The notes beneath the pieces are model-generated. The model was given only the letters and a program-made list of their open reading frames with translations. It did no database searches and was not told the DNA's origin. A stretch of 64,000 bases of DNA from Fasciolopsis buskii. Its lineage: Eukaryota; Platyhelminthes; Trematoda; Plagiorchiida; Fasciolidae. Location of the stretch: contig LUCM01000208.1 of NCBI GenBank assembly GCA_008360955.1, positions 103,854-167,853 on the forward strand, given 5' to 3'. Shown here piece after piece: positions 12,001 to 22,440 of this stretch (the first letter of the stretch is position 1; every line of letters begins with the position of its first letter). The position numbers were made by a program, and so were the translations under genes.

Positions 12001-15000
12001 GCATGAACCTGAAAACAGAAAATTCGCCTAGTTATATCTGTCTCTGATAGGGTCCTAACTTCCCCAATTGTTGGTCAAGCGGTTAACATACTTCAATATT
12101 GGGGTGGATTTTGCTTGTCCATCATCCATTGATTTGTTCATCTACGATCGGCTGCAGCCATATTACTACGGCTTACATTGGAAACCGAAGCGAAAGCGAG
12201 AGAGATAGAAAAGATCCAGCTTCAACTCGGAGCATGCTTTTGATAAAGACTATGCGCTTACAATGATTCTCGACGAAAACGAGTGATCAAAGAATGGGCA
12301 AGGTGGGGGCACACTTAAGTTCATTTGTTCGGCACAAATTGCGAATAATGAAGCCTGGGGTAATCTAAATGAGATCTTTCTGTCAAGCAAAGAGACTCAC
12401 TTTTAAGGAAGCCCTTGAATATGCTGGCACACCTTGTAGATATTTGCCGGTAAGTAGTCCTCCTGCCAGTGGTGAACCAGTTATAAGTCCATGACCTAGA
12501 AATCACATTCGCACGTTGAATCTCATTCATTGTGCAAGCTATTCTCCTCAGTTTTGCAAGTACCGACATACAGTTTTGATAATGGGGCTTACTCAATTTA
12601 GTGCTCATTTCCTGGGCATGTTGGAGAAAATCTCTCTGGAGCATGTTGTAATCCGACTGATCCAGTGCAGACGGCATTAAATTGAATTGGCGCGCAATAG
12701 ATTGCGCTTGCTTGGGCAAAAAAAAGAAAGTTCCAATAACTAAACAAATAACATATCACGCCTTTACTGCATTACTCTTACTTGAATTAACTTATGCCAG
12801 TAATCTAGGGGAACAGTGTGATGGACTTGACTGTTTTTCAGTTACCCCTGTTTACTGTGAGTTTCCAGCAATCCTTACACACTTGACTGTCAGTACAAGA
12901 TAAGAAAGTGACAAATTATGGTCCAAAATTAATTCAAAGAATCCGACAAAATGATTCCACACAGGTCATGAATTAAGAAACCTATCAGTGACTATATAAA
13001 CTTCTAGGCAACAGAAGTTCAGGTTCATGGTTTCTTATGCGGATGCAGCAGGAGCATTCAAAGACTATTACTTGCAATCAGTGAAGGAAGTAAACCTAAC
13101 TATTCAACGGATATTGAAATATCCCGGAAAACGGTAACCGGATGAGCACTTTTAAAATCAACCGCTCCCATCCACCCACGTACCGTTCACGGCAGACTAA
13201 AACTTAGTGTCATTTTATGAATCGATGAAAATTAGTAGAATCACAGTTCGTGGGGCACGAAAGAATCAACTTTTGTTTGTTGTTTATGTTGAACTAATTT
13301 CAGAATTTCCGGCCACGATAGAAATAATCTACAGGCATGATTAATGCGCAGAAGTGTTTCCGGGAAACAAGGCATATATGAAGGCAGGAATATCAGGCCA
13401 GAGCTTACCATAATTTCAGCGGCGCTCCATTTAGACGTACCCCAATAAAAAGCCCATCCTTTTTCTATCAGATAAGTACAAGTGCGTACCACTTCCTCAA
13501 TTGGGTTAGGAAATTCGGGATGTCGAGTGACGAGCAGAATATCCACATATTCCAACTGCAGTCGTTCGAGTGCACTTTGGAGACCTTAAAACGAGAAAAA
13601 TAACTTTCATAGACAAACAAATCTGCAAGGAAAAACCTTATTATATTGACCATTTGCATTAGTTGGTGTTGGTTATCTGGCCGAGACCGCTCCTGAATGA
13701 GCCTCTTTTGATGGGTATTAGTAGTAGGCGAGTATTTGTTTTCATGATATCAACGCTGAACTCGCCGTTAAGAAACCACGGGACCACAGAACAGCTGTTT
13801 CATTCTTGTTAGGTATTATTAGCAGTGCATATCCGCTGACCCGAACTCGGGCGCCAACCAGGGAAGAAAGACTATCAATCGAATGTCAGCCAATACATGA
13901 TCGGGCAGGCTTTCAACAATTTCGCTGAACTTCACTACCTGATATTGCACTTATCCGTTACTGATTTCCAAGGCCACGGGCAGCTGCATAGAGCAATCGG
14001 CCCCTACTGATAGACGACCTATCCGCAAGTATCCTAGGTACGACGGAAACTTTGGAAATGACTTACGGAGCGTGGAATCCCAGTTCGAGCTCCGTGAATA
14101 TGAAGTGCTGATAATTCCTATCAGTACAGTTGTGCAGTGCTTCTATGATTTCCTAATACAGGTTGGGCACTGATATTTCGTGATATATAATTCCATGAAT
14201 CAGTTTTCTGAAAATTGTGATACTACTAAATAATGTCAAAGTCGTCACAATTACTATGGTTTTCGTTTATTCCTCTAAATCCAAACACACAGACTTTTTT
14301 GAACCTCATCGGATTGCGGAATGTATAGTGTGACGCCGAACTCGAGCGAAGTGTTTTTATTTTCATTTACATCTACGCACTCTCTCAGTCGATATTCTTA
14401 GAAAACTCTAATTTCGCGAAACGGTGAACTGATAAAAACTGGTCTTTATTTAATAGATCGATAATAACCACAATTTCCCAAAATAGCAAATGGGTTGAAT
14501 GTGTTGATACACTTTCAGTCGTAGCTGAATGACAAATAAGACGGTTAATTGCAACCTGCATTGATTTTTGCCCATTACAAAAAACTGGAACAAATTAAAA
14601 TACTTTTGTTTTTGAAATAAAACAACCCTTCATCCTGCCATACTTCTCAGATATGGTCAGTTTGAGAACACCGTGACCCACGTACGTACCTTCGACAATG
14701 TGTTTACGCGACAGGCCCTGTTCTGTGATAGCTCTACAAGCAAGAACGATAAATGAGGGTAATTGAATTTGTACGGAACATTATTTCACATGTTTGCATA
14801 TTTTCACACAAACAATGTGCAACAGATAGTTGTGAATAGTCTTGGCAAATAATTTGATGTATTTAATGCAATACTTACGTCCCACCGCGAGAAATTCGAA
14901 CCGAGATAATGTAGCTGGATCGTCTGAATAAAAGAAATCAGCGAAATGGGGAAATTAAAACCACAAGAAGAGTGAAGCTAGGTAACGTTGACTGGTGAAT

Positions 15001-18000
15001 ATTGAACTGAAGTGTTTGCAGCTACTGAAGTCACTGTTGTCATTACATTTAGGGTCGAGTTCTCTCTAATTACCTTATACTCATTTAGAAAAAAATAAAA
15101 AGCATATTACCCGGTCTGTTAGACTTCCTAAACTATTTCTGTAGGCACTCAAAGTTGGAAGCCTATCAAACATTCCAAACAAGAAAATTCCAAAATAACC
15201 GGGAAATATGGAAATTTGCCTGTTTGCATACCCCATCGAGCCTGTACGTGATTTATCGTTTGTAGCACTAAATAACACAATTGGTAACATACACCTAACG
15301 GTGTATGAGATCGGGCATTGCAAATTGATGTGCAGTCTTTCACTTCATCATTTTTTGTTAGGTACTTTGATAAGGATGAGGCGTGAAAGCTTTATATTGA
15401 TTTTACTTTGGTCCAGGATCTATGATAATCGTCTGTTTGATGGAAATCAATTACAAAGGTGAGTGTCTCTGCAAAAAAATCGCATTTTTTCATGTTAAAT
15501 AACGTACAAGTCAAAGCGATCAATAACGAGACTAGATTTGCCCTAATTTGGCCTTGAATGAACAGGGGGCTTGATTAGTTTGCGTCATTCACGTTTTCCG
15601 GCGACCGTGTACAGTCCCATTGGCAAACTGGCCATTTATACCATGATGTTCGCCTAAGAACAAATATTAAGTTTTAATTGAATTTCAGCATTACCGAAAT
15701 TGGTTCAGTCACGGAAACATGGTGAAAAGTCTAACATGATTGCCAACGTTGACTGGAAATAGCTGAAAAGAAATTCACAAGCACTTATGCATTCTGGAAC
15801 CAATCGCGTTGGAAATGGAGGTTGATTTTGATGTCCCCATAAAAATGACCGTTTCGTGACGAATTCTGACTGACCCAGTGATTGACTAACCAGTGCTCCG
15901 ACAAAATTACCCTAGATTGCCAGTCCCTAAATTTTACTTCGTGGCACCATACAGACTGTAATTTTCTGGTAAAAATACAAGAGATTACAAACTATGGCAG
16001 ATTTTTAAAATCATTCAACAAGAGTTTTGCTCTCACAGAAAGAGTTGTGAAGTAGGTTGAAACCAGTCAACTCGTGAGCAATTATCCCTATTCTCAAAAC
16101 AATACACGGGTGATGTTTTTCAACAAAATGCCTATAGAAATATATTGTCGCCAATGTTTTTCTAGTCATCAAAACAAAAACAGCTAGGAAGGATGTGATA
16201 AGCGTCGATGAACAAGCTGAGAATAGTTAGTAATATTTGTCTCGTTTAAATAGATTGCCTCGTGGAAAGAACGTGTCTGAGAAATGCTCGAGGTATATTT
16301 CATAACCATGTCATTCTTTAGTGATAGTCAGGTATCAGTGAGTGTGAGACAGTGTGCATCACAAGTGCAGGAAACCACCACGTGATGTGCACCAGCTCAC
16401 GAAGATGTGTCCGAATGACTGGTACAACATATCGTTTAAAAGCAATTTATTTGCAAGATTTCACATTTTTATTATCCAATATCTTATTGTCAAGCACAAA
16501 TATATGTTGGAGAACGGTAAGCAGAAACTGGCCATGGCAACTCCTTTGACTAAACCGGGGCAAAATTTCAAAAGTTGAATGAACTAAGTGCGTTATAACG
16601 GAAGCTTATATACTTCGAACTGCCTTGGAAATTTCAGCAAAGATGGAACACACTTCGAACATAAAACGACATGTTTTCGTAAGACGCGGTAATGAGTGCT
16701 GGAACCATATTGAAATGACATTTAGCTTTGGAGAGAAACTCACCGCCATTTCTGATTTTTTAGTATTTTTCCCAAAGTTATTTCAGCCCTGCAAGATAAA
16801 ACCCAAAGAAACCTAATGAGTGGGCATTATATCCACTAATAGTGTCAGATCGTAAAGAAGATCAAATTTCCTGGCAATTTTTAATTACCCCATTTGGGGA
16901 AAAATTTTGTCATACGAGGAAAAAATGGTTACGAACTTTCACTGTGAAGCAGAAAGAAATGTTTTCGCAGCAGATGACGTACGCTCCGTCTCCGTAGCAT
17001 TCACAAGTTTCAAACAAATTCACGCCTTGTTTGTAAGCAAAAACGGTAATTTTTTCGGCCATCTGTGGAGCAATGCAAACAAAGTCAACACTTATATGAT
17101 GCCAATAATGAGGGATGGATACAAAGTTGAATTGGACTAACTACGTCAACATATCACAAAATGCGACAGAAACAGACTAATTTCCCGATCATTGGTAGTT
17201 GTTTGTGAAAAAGCACTAGCTAATGCGACAGAAGTAGGCTTGACCACTTGAAATATTTCCACAACATAATGGGTTAAAGGCAGACTTTAAAAATTGTCAC
17301 GCCCGTGCTTTTCAAAGCCCGCCTCCGGATGGTTTAAGCAGCTCGAACAATGGTTAATTATTTGTAGACTTTTCGCACTATCTGGTGAAATTTGCATGCA
17401 TGAAATTTATTCCTCAATAGCAAACCACATTAATTAGTAAAACAAATAACGAAATTGAACGAGCTGTTTATTTTCCGTTCGTTTAAATCCAGTAAAAGCT
17501 TTCGATAACCAGAACATTTCATCAAACTTTAAAAGCTCACTAATTCAACAAGTAACAAAAGTAACAGACTATGCGAAACACCCCTACCTAATCCAACATG
17601 ATATACTTGAAGAGAGAAGTCAAGATAATAAGAAATGGAAGCATTTTTGTCGCACTCATACCGTTCCTAGAGTGCTATGAATAAGCTTAGATTGTGATAC
17701 GGGTTTGGAAAATCTCACTTGATAGTTTTGCTTGTGGAGAAAGTACAGGAAAACGAATAAAAATGCACTTAGAAGAGCCAATCAATTGGCCTCCATCTGT
17801 CCTGGAATTATGTCGAGTTACGTAGAGATACCACATACCTTTCTTACTGAAAAGCACTAGACTTCACACGTGGGCAAACAACTGAAGAGATGAACGTGGA
17901 AAAATCGCAAAATCAGTTTATTTATGTTGAGCAGTTGCCTGCTGAAGCGCGAATGCAAATGCAAACTGTGGGGAGTAATATTTAGTCAGCAAGCTTGTTT

Positions 18001-20348
18001 TACAAAGCAGGGCATTTCGATGCCAAACAGATTCTCGTTTGGCGATTGCGGCGCGCAATTTTACAATGCGAGGCCATTACTGTGAAATGGAGAACTATGG
18101 ATTGGTGTGGCAGCTTCAATACATTTCCCAGATTGAATGATTTGATTAATTATTCTTAAGCGAAAGATATGCTAAGTCAGCAATTAGCGAACATTAGTTA
18201 ATATTGATGAAAAACGCAGCCATATGTGTTGTAATAAACCGGATGGAATTTCACGTACGAAATTTTCACTTTTCCATAAAAAGATAGAAAAATAATAATA
18301 AGTTGCTAATCAGAAAAAAGAATAAAGAAAAACGAAACTCATTCAGGTATGATTAAGCACTCAAGATTTGAGTAGAACGGAGTCTACGTTTGTCAAGGCA
18401 TGAGCCAAATATGAAATAGTGGTTAAGCTACAGTCGTTGGATCTAGAAGGCATGAGACGAAAAGCGCATTGTGTTAAAATATGAAAACAGCGCTTTTACA
18501 GGTCTGCCTATAGAGGGTGTGTGGTATCTGAAATTGTTTTTTGAGCAAACGTTTCTCATGCAAATACGTGTTCATTACACACCTTAGTGGATCAACAGCC
18601 TGGTCGTATGAAAGACAGAACAACAATCGGCAGTCTCCGGCAGAGGATTTGAAAGCCCTTCTCACGTAAACCCGCGAAGACAACAGAAGAGCAACGAAGA
18701 AGAAGAAGTAGAAAAATACGCTGGCGTACAAAACGGGGAATGGTGCTTCGTTTCACTTTGCGGTATCAGAGCCTACTGAGTTGAAATGACAGCCTTCGAA
18801 GATTCTTTACGCAGATGGAAATGTGAGAAGTCCACTTTAGGTTTTTCTCAACAATGACCCATAACTGTTTCACAGAATCAATCCTGCTCAGTGTTCCTGG
18901 GTTCATGAACGGCGGTTGAATTGAACAAGACAGGGGGAGAGTATGTGTGTGCGTGTGTCTGTGTGAGAGAGATCAGACATTCGAAACATCTAGATATGTT
19001 GGGCTTCGAATCGGTTTGTGAAAAGAAGTAGTAAATGGAAGATAAGTTGTTAGAAAATGTTGAAAGTCGTCGTTGTTAGAAACGGTTCGAGAGAGCGCAT
19101 CATAAGCACAGTGAAACGAGTGGCATGCGAAAATATTTGATACGATACAGTGAAAGATTAGCAAACTGAAGTACAACTGAGTCATTAACTAACGGTTTTC
19201 ACGTTGTTACTACCCCGTGGTATGGACCTCGTTTTGTCGGCAAAGTGATTGGACAGCCCTGCTAGTAAGAGCCTGGGACAATCAAACGATTTCATGTTGT
19301 CCAGTAGGACAGAATTTATAGCGAATGCAATATTGTCAAATAATTTGAGAAAGTGCAACGTACACATTTCATCGATGCATCTAATTACTTACAAAGGTGA
19401 ACCAGAAACAAATCAATCAGTGCTTAGTTGGAATACGTGACAGGTCGCTACTTTTATTTTCAATTTATTGTTCTGCTCTATCGATCGACAGTCTCGTTCA
19501 TCAAGTGATTTTGACGGTTCGAATTCCCCGACCATTTGCCGTTTTTCCATTCAATCCCAAACAGTGATCATGACATACTTAGCCGACTGTCTGTGATATT
19601 TCACCCTAACTAGCAATAGACTGGAGACAAATAGTACTGTGGAATATGAATCAAAACATCCTGGCTTTACTACCGTGAAATAAGCAGTGCAAACTAAAGG
19701 AAATTAAATCTTCTAAATAGAATCGCTGTTTTATCCGTATGTCGTGATACTGTCACTCCACACACGAGTAGCTAGCAGTCTTTTCTGAAAGTCTGAACGT
19801 GTGAAAGTGTGATATATTATCGGAACGGATACGAAGCAGGAATGAAGTTTTACATGATCACTCAGTAAAGCTGCGCCTACACAGTTGAACGATATATCTT
19901 GGAAGAGGACACAAATGACTAAAGATTCTTCTATTATTGGTTCCGAAGTCCTCTGGCTTCTTTGAAATAGACGGGATTTTCTGCAGATAACAAGACCAGT
20001 TTGAATGGGGATATTATTATGGTTTGTATGGCTGTTAAGCTGTAGATTTTGTCGGAATGGATATTGGTGAAATAGATCTGGCACAGGAAAGGACACTAAC
20101 CGTCCCTGTACCGTTGATTTGCCGGTTGCGAACGTCGGATATCTACGGTGTTGCTAAAACTGCAATATTATTAATGCAATGAAGGTCCTTAGCTCCAATT
20201 TTGTGTTCATTCCGACAGATTTGGGTACACCTGGATTAAAATAGTCTGGGGCCAGATGTTGACAGCTGAACTAGGTAGAGTGTCAATGTGACAACGAGAC
20301 TGGAGCCTACCTCGTCGGATATTTGCTGACCAAATGTAACGTTCGTTC
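6008..20348 (-). CDS. Kv channel beta subunit (aldo-keto reductase family), 11 exons, 5' end not found
   Basis: Eleven minus-strand exons join in phase (20311-20348, 16983-17062, 16744-16788, 14879-14923, 14690-14733, 13409-13584, 12593-12710, 12401-12495, 9192-9315, 6630-6718, 6008-6088) into 311 residues plus stop, collinear with vertebrate Kv-beta (KCNAB) from the GTWVTFG strand to the C-terminus. Kv-beta proteins are cytoplasmic subunits that dock under Kv1-type channels, bind NADP(H), and modulate inactivation and surface expression. Landmarks seen: TFGQQISDE (5-13), LSRKHIVEG (77-85), WGTSKWS (132-138), SPLAGG (190-195), YSRASLK (208-214), QLQEN (276-280). Against rat Kv-beta2 numbering the catalytic tetrad reads Asp85 to Glu (31), Tyr90 kept (36), Lys118 to Arg (64), Asn158 to Thr (104). 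Trp57, Arg189, Trp243, Cys248 and Ser325 are also changed, while Lys254, Arg264, Gln329, Glu332 and Asn333 are kept. Splice sites and frame are intact, so this is probably a working, divergent paralogue. The exon(s) for the N-terminus were not located. Confidence 0.95.
6630..6718 (-). CDS. Kv-beta exon J (89 nt, C-terminal cofactor helix)
   Basis: Encodes (A)[19 protein letters not shown] then [10 protein letters not shown]. Matches [30 protein letters not shown]. Gln329, Glu332 and Asn333 are kept; Ser325 is Ala. Acceptor tttcag, donor gttagt. Confidence 0.96.
8547..8720 (+). CDS. Fibronectin-III-like open frame (end of a domain?)
   Basis: An open frame on the strand opposite Kv-beta, inside the intron between exons I and J. 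It contains [20 protein letters not shown], resembling the E-F-G strand pattern of fibronectin type III domains (hydrophobic-T-V-x-x-L-x-x-x-x-x-Y/H-x-V-x-V). Splice borders are weak (possible acceptor gtctcag). Might be an exon of a nested antisense gene, a remnant, or chance. Confidence 0.25.
8832..8948 (+). CDS. Fibronectin-III-like open frame (start of a domain?)
   Basis: A second frame, about 110 bp after the previous one, contains [20 protein letters not shown] followed by W. PGPP..V.V.......I..SW is the usual opening of a fibronectin type III repeat. It ends in TAA at 8,946-8,948. Neither this nor the previous frame gives a complete domain. Confidence 0.3.
   Translation, partial: KSPGPPSVAVQSIDHEIIIASWPFAFGLYKKHHKTHPH
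9143..9188. repeat. (CA)n/(TA)n microsatellite in a Kv-beta intron
   Basis: Alternating gc/ca then ta dinucleotides. On the transcript strand it reads UA-rich then (UG)n then (GC)n, starting within about 4 nt of the exon I donor. Confidence 0.9.
9192..9315 (-). CDS. Kv-beta exon I (124 nt)
   Basis: Encodes [20 protein letters not shown] onward to [11 protein letters not shown] plus one base, collinear with family GYQWLKDKILSEEGRR..LGCTLPQLAI. This is the least conserved exon except for its C-terminal helix. Donor gtaagtatac runs straight into a UA/UG repeat in the transcript. Confidence 0.9.
9316..12400. other. Kv-beta intron H-I (3.1 kb)
   Basis: Intron between exons ending at 12,401 and starting at 9,315. 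Scattered open frames up to about 120 codons have no motif or splice support. No repeat recognised. Confidence 0.5.
12401..12495 (-). CDS. Kv-beta exon H (95 nt, SPLA cofactor loop)
   Basis: Encodes (S)[18 protein letters not shown] then [13 protein letters not shown]. The family MTWSPLACG loop reads ITGSPLAGG, so Trp243 and Cys248 are lost while Ser-Pro-Leu-Ala is kept. The 2'-phosphate contacts Lys254 and Arg264 are kept. Acceptor ttctag, donor gtgagt; the intron to exon G is only 97 bp. Confidence 0.96.
12593..12710 (-). CDS. Kv-beta exon G (118 nt)
   Basis: Encodes [20 protein letters not shown] onward to EMSTKL plus one base. Matches family [21 protein letters not shown], keeping the Gln that stacks on the nicotinamide ring. 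A long T-rich tract ending cccaag precedes it; donor gtaagc. Confidence 0.97.
13409..13584 (-). CDS. Kv-beta exon F (176 nt, Asn158 and Ser188/Arg189 positions)
   Basis: Encodes [19 protein letters not shown] onward to [14 protein letters not shown]. The family ..FANRP.. becomes ..LVTRH.., replacing the fourth tetrad residue (Asn) by Thr. WGTSRWS is WGTSKWS. Acceptor tttaag, donor gtaagc, ends in phase 0. Confidence 0.97.
13735..13911 (-). repeat. SINE, family 1, copy b (full length, in Kv-beta intron)
   Basis: The reverse complement aligns from its head (gcctgcccg...) through the tail (ggatatgcactg...aacagctgt...gcgagtt) with the copy at 25,891-26,090. The head shows a decayed tRNA-like promoter. 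It lies in the 1.1-kb intron between exons E and F and faces the fragment at 14,083. Confidence 0.65.
14083..14160 (+). repeat. SINE, family 1, tail fragment c
   Basis: cccagttcgagctc followed by ..atatgaagtgctgataattcctatcag.. and ..cagtgcttctatg.. matches the box B and tail of the family-1 SINE. It is inverted relative to the copy 170 bp away. Confidence 0.55.
14690..14733 (-). CDS. Kv-beta exon E (44 nt)
   Basis: Encodes [14 protein letters not shown] plus a split Gly; the GLSRKHI signature is intact. Acceptor ttgtag, donor gtacgt. Confidence 0.95.
14879..14923 (-). CDS. Kv-beta exon D (45 nt, carries Lys118 position)
   Basis: Encodes [14 protein letters not shown] plus a split Thr, in place of the highly conserved RSSLVITTKIFWGGK. 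The catalytic Lys is Arg and the following Phe-Trp is Ser-Arg. Acceptor attcag, donor gtaagt. Confidence 0.9.
14924..16743. other. Kv-beta intron C-D (1.8 kb)
   Basis: No second gene seen. A minus frame around 15,110-15,230 is open and is followed by a gtaata donor, but its phase does not fit the Kv-beta exons on either side. Confidence 0.5.
16744..16788 (-). CDS. Kv-beta exon C (45 nt)
   Basis: Encodes [14 protein letters not shown] plus a split Arg, matching the family AEVVLGNIIKKKGWR helix. Acceptor cttgcag, donor gtgagt; both boundary phases match the flanking exons. Confidence 0.93.
16983..17062 (-). CDS. Kv-beta exon B (80 nt, carries Asp85/Tyr90 positions)
   Basis: Encodes [20 protein letters not shown] then ECYGDG and a split Ala. 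Aligns without gaps to the family MAEQL..NLFDTAEVYAAGK segment. The invariant Asp of NLFDTAE is Glu and the catalytic Tyr is kept. Acceptor ccacag, donor gtacgt. Confidence 0.92.
18425..20125 (-). mobile_element. CR1-like non-LTR retrotransposon relic, copy 1
   Basis: Read on the minus strand the stretch carries, in broken frames, reverse-transcriptase landmarks: [18 protein letters not shown] (like the ..D..KAFD.. box A region), [11 protein letters not shown] (after the catalytic box), [18 protein letters not shown] (the ..LKW..HI.. thumb motif typical of CR1/Jockey), and [14 protein letters not shown] (like CSP..F.GL...). Stops and frameshifts interrupt it, so it is dead. It lies in the Kv-beta intron between exons A and B, in the gene's own orientation. 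A near-identical inverted copy sits at 37,900-39,625. Confidence 0.75.
20311..20348 (-). CDS. Kv-beta exon A (38-nt microexon, first beta strand)
   Basis: Encodes (G)[12 protein letters not shown]; the glycine codon is split with an upstream exon that was not found. The acceptor is a pyrimidine tract ending ttgcag and the donor is gtaggc. Family members have GTWVTFGGQITDE here, so the cofactor-contacting Trp57 is Asn. Ends in phase 0. Confidence 0.93.
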
Positions 20349-22200
20349 CTGCAAAAAGGAGGGCAAGAATAGACGGGGTAATGAAACCCAGTGATACATA
20401 TATATATTTTGTCATATCACTTGACTGGAAAATAAATGTTCTTTCAACCCAGCCTATCCGTACTTGGAGTAAAATTTGAAAAGACGTCAAGAAACCATAC
20501 TCATGACAGGTACATAACTTTGGAAGACATTTAGGCAAAGTTGAAAAAAACTTGCGAATCACAATTCTACAAGGTTCCGCTGGCAAGTAAAAAATACAGT
20601 AAGGTTTGAAGCCACAGTTTATTGATCGATTTCCGGTTGGCGGAGTTGTATTGATTTAGGGTTTGAGATGTTACATCCAAATGAATTGGCATCTAGAGCC
20701 CAGTCGAGTTAGTTTTCTGATTTGGCAGGCCTTCTTCGGTGATATGTTGATTGAAATTTGCTCCACAAGTCTGTCAATAAATGTTTACAAAGATGGCAAT
20801 ATTTATGAACATCTGAAAAAAGGAGCAACTCTTATTATCCTAATTGGATAAAATTAAAGTCGCTGATTTTCTTAAAGCAGATCAACTTATTTGCCTCCTA
20901 GTCAAAAATCAGTGCCAGGTTGGTTATATTTCAAATTTTACAGCTTTTACGTTGCTAGAATGAATTCATTATCCACCAGGTCTTTTGCACGCTTTCCGTC
21001 AATCGACAAAATATTAGCAAGCTCTTTCCGGTTGTAAGAAAAGCACTCTCATTGAAAAACGTCTTTCTATCACACTGCTTTTCATTGCTGAGAAAAATAT
21101 CTACTACCCCCTGGTGCAATTGCACGTCAGTTAGTAGTGTTTTTATACTAGAAGGTGCATTCGGATTCTAATTCAGGCTGTTCGGGCAAATCGTTTTTGC
21201 GAACTCGATCGGTACCATAGTGTGACTGATCAATAAGGACAAAATGCCGGGGGCTGTCACTGAGAAAAGCCACGAATGGATGGATCGCTCTATTTGAAAT
21301 GTTTCTGAGATCATTTTAAATGCAAGCGAAATTTTCTACTGGTTGTCTAACTAATAGGGTTTGGTTATAAAAATGATGACTGTTAAACAGAATTTCAGTC
21401 TACAAAAAAGGAATTTGTTAGTTTTCGCGTACCTACTAGAGGTCGGACGATGATTTTCTGGGTGATATGAATTTTCATTAGACCCGCTAAATTGAAGTAA
21501 AAAATTCGAAAGTTTACGATAAAATTAAATCAAACGATCTGAACAAGTAACACGATTATCATTTAGGATTGCACTCACTTTTCGATGGAACAGGTCAGCT
21601 AATGTAATTAAGTACTGTTAGCAATGGGAAGCGTTTGGGTTAATCAGTACTGGGGTGCTTTCTCTAAACTCTGAGTAAAAGGCATTTAAAGATTTTCGGA
21701 AAATACAAGTCCAATGGAGACGTTTTGTACGAAGAACAAGCTAGTGCTTTGAAAAAAGTGAAGTGTAATGGTCATGTAATCCATTCGATGCAGGTGAACT
21801 GTTCCGTACTTCTATCTATTTGAATAGAGTTTTACACTAATGATTGACTACATAGTTGTGCCTGGACAAAGCATAATTTAGAACCATGTCAACGCCGCTT
21901 GTGTTCTAACAGATGAACCATGAATTCAGCTGAAACTGTGCACAGAACTTTCCAAGTTGACAGCGTAATTTGAAGTCGGAAATTTTGTCCTCACACTTTC
22001 GTACCTATTCAGCACTGACAAACAGATTCGAATAGTTGTATTTCATAAACAAATATATACAGTGACCGCAAACTGTGATTTTGTCGTTGGGTGGTGAATG
22101 TGTTGTGATGGGCCGCATTTCGTTGCTTGGCTCTGGCAGGTGGCCGACATGATTTGCGTAAAAACCTCCGGACAGATTAACGCGTGATTGAATTTTATTT
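20349..22200. other. Upstream of the first Kv-beta exon found
   Basis: Should contain, or lead to, the missing N-terminal Kv-beta exon(s), but I found no segment resembling YRNLGKSGLRVSCLGLG on the minus strand. No other feature supported. Confidence 0.4.
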
Positions 22201-22227
22201 GTTGATTCGAAACTGCTTTGACTTATT

Positions 22228-22440
22228 ACGTGGCCAGAGGTGGCCAAACGGATAAGACCGTGGTGTTTGACCGTGAAGGTCGCGGGTTCGAATCCTCCCG
22301 CCGCCGATAAACTTCCCCACTTGGCAGCCCTATGCTGGTCGCGGCCTCCTTCCTGAAAATTGATGTGCACTGTTGTTTCATTTATAAACGAAATATAACT
22401 CATTGTATTCAACATCCGTCAGACTATCTGTCAAAGGGAA
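22228..22440 (+). repeat. tRNA-derived SINE, family 2
   Basis: Head with tggccaaacggataagacc (box A region) and gcgggttcgaatcctcc (a near-perfect box B), 74 bp like a Leu/Ser-type tRNA, followed by a non-tRNA body (cttccccacttggcag...). The head is the best-preserved tRNA-like sequence in the window, but the stem pairing is incomplete. Confidence 0.65.

Noticed and set aside
15110..15235. Minus-strand frame with ..[11 protein letters not shown].. initially read as the NLFDTAE exon of Kv-beta
   Set aside because: Its phase does not fit the neighbouring exons, and a perfectly matching 80-nt exon was found at 16,983-17,062.
15580..15645. Minus-strand LYTVAGKRE resembling the VYAAGKAE segment of Kv-beta
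   Set aside because: Stops on both sides, no FDTAE-like residues upstream, and the true segment was found elsewhere.
22232..22305. Functional tRNA gene
   Set aside because: Boxes A and B are good but the acceptor and anticodon stems do not pair convincingly, and a SINE-like body follows.
22005..22415. 136-codon minus-strand open frame
   Set aside because: It is the reverse complement of a tRNA-derived SINE (box B gives the GGFEPATF reading), not a gene.
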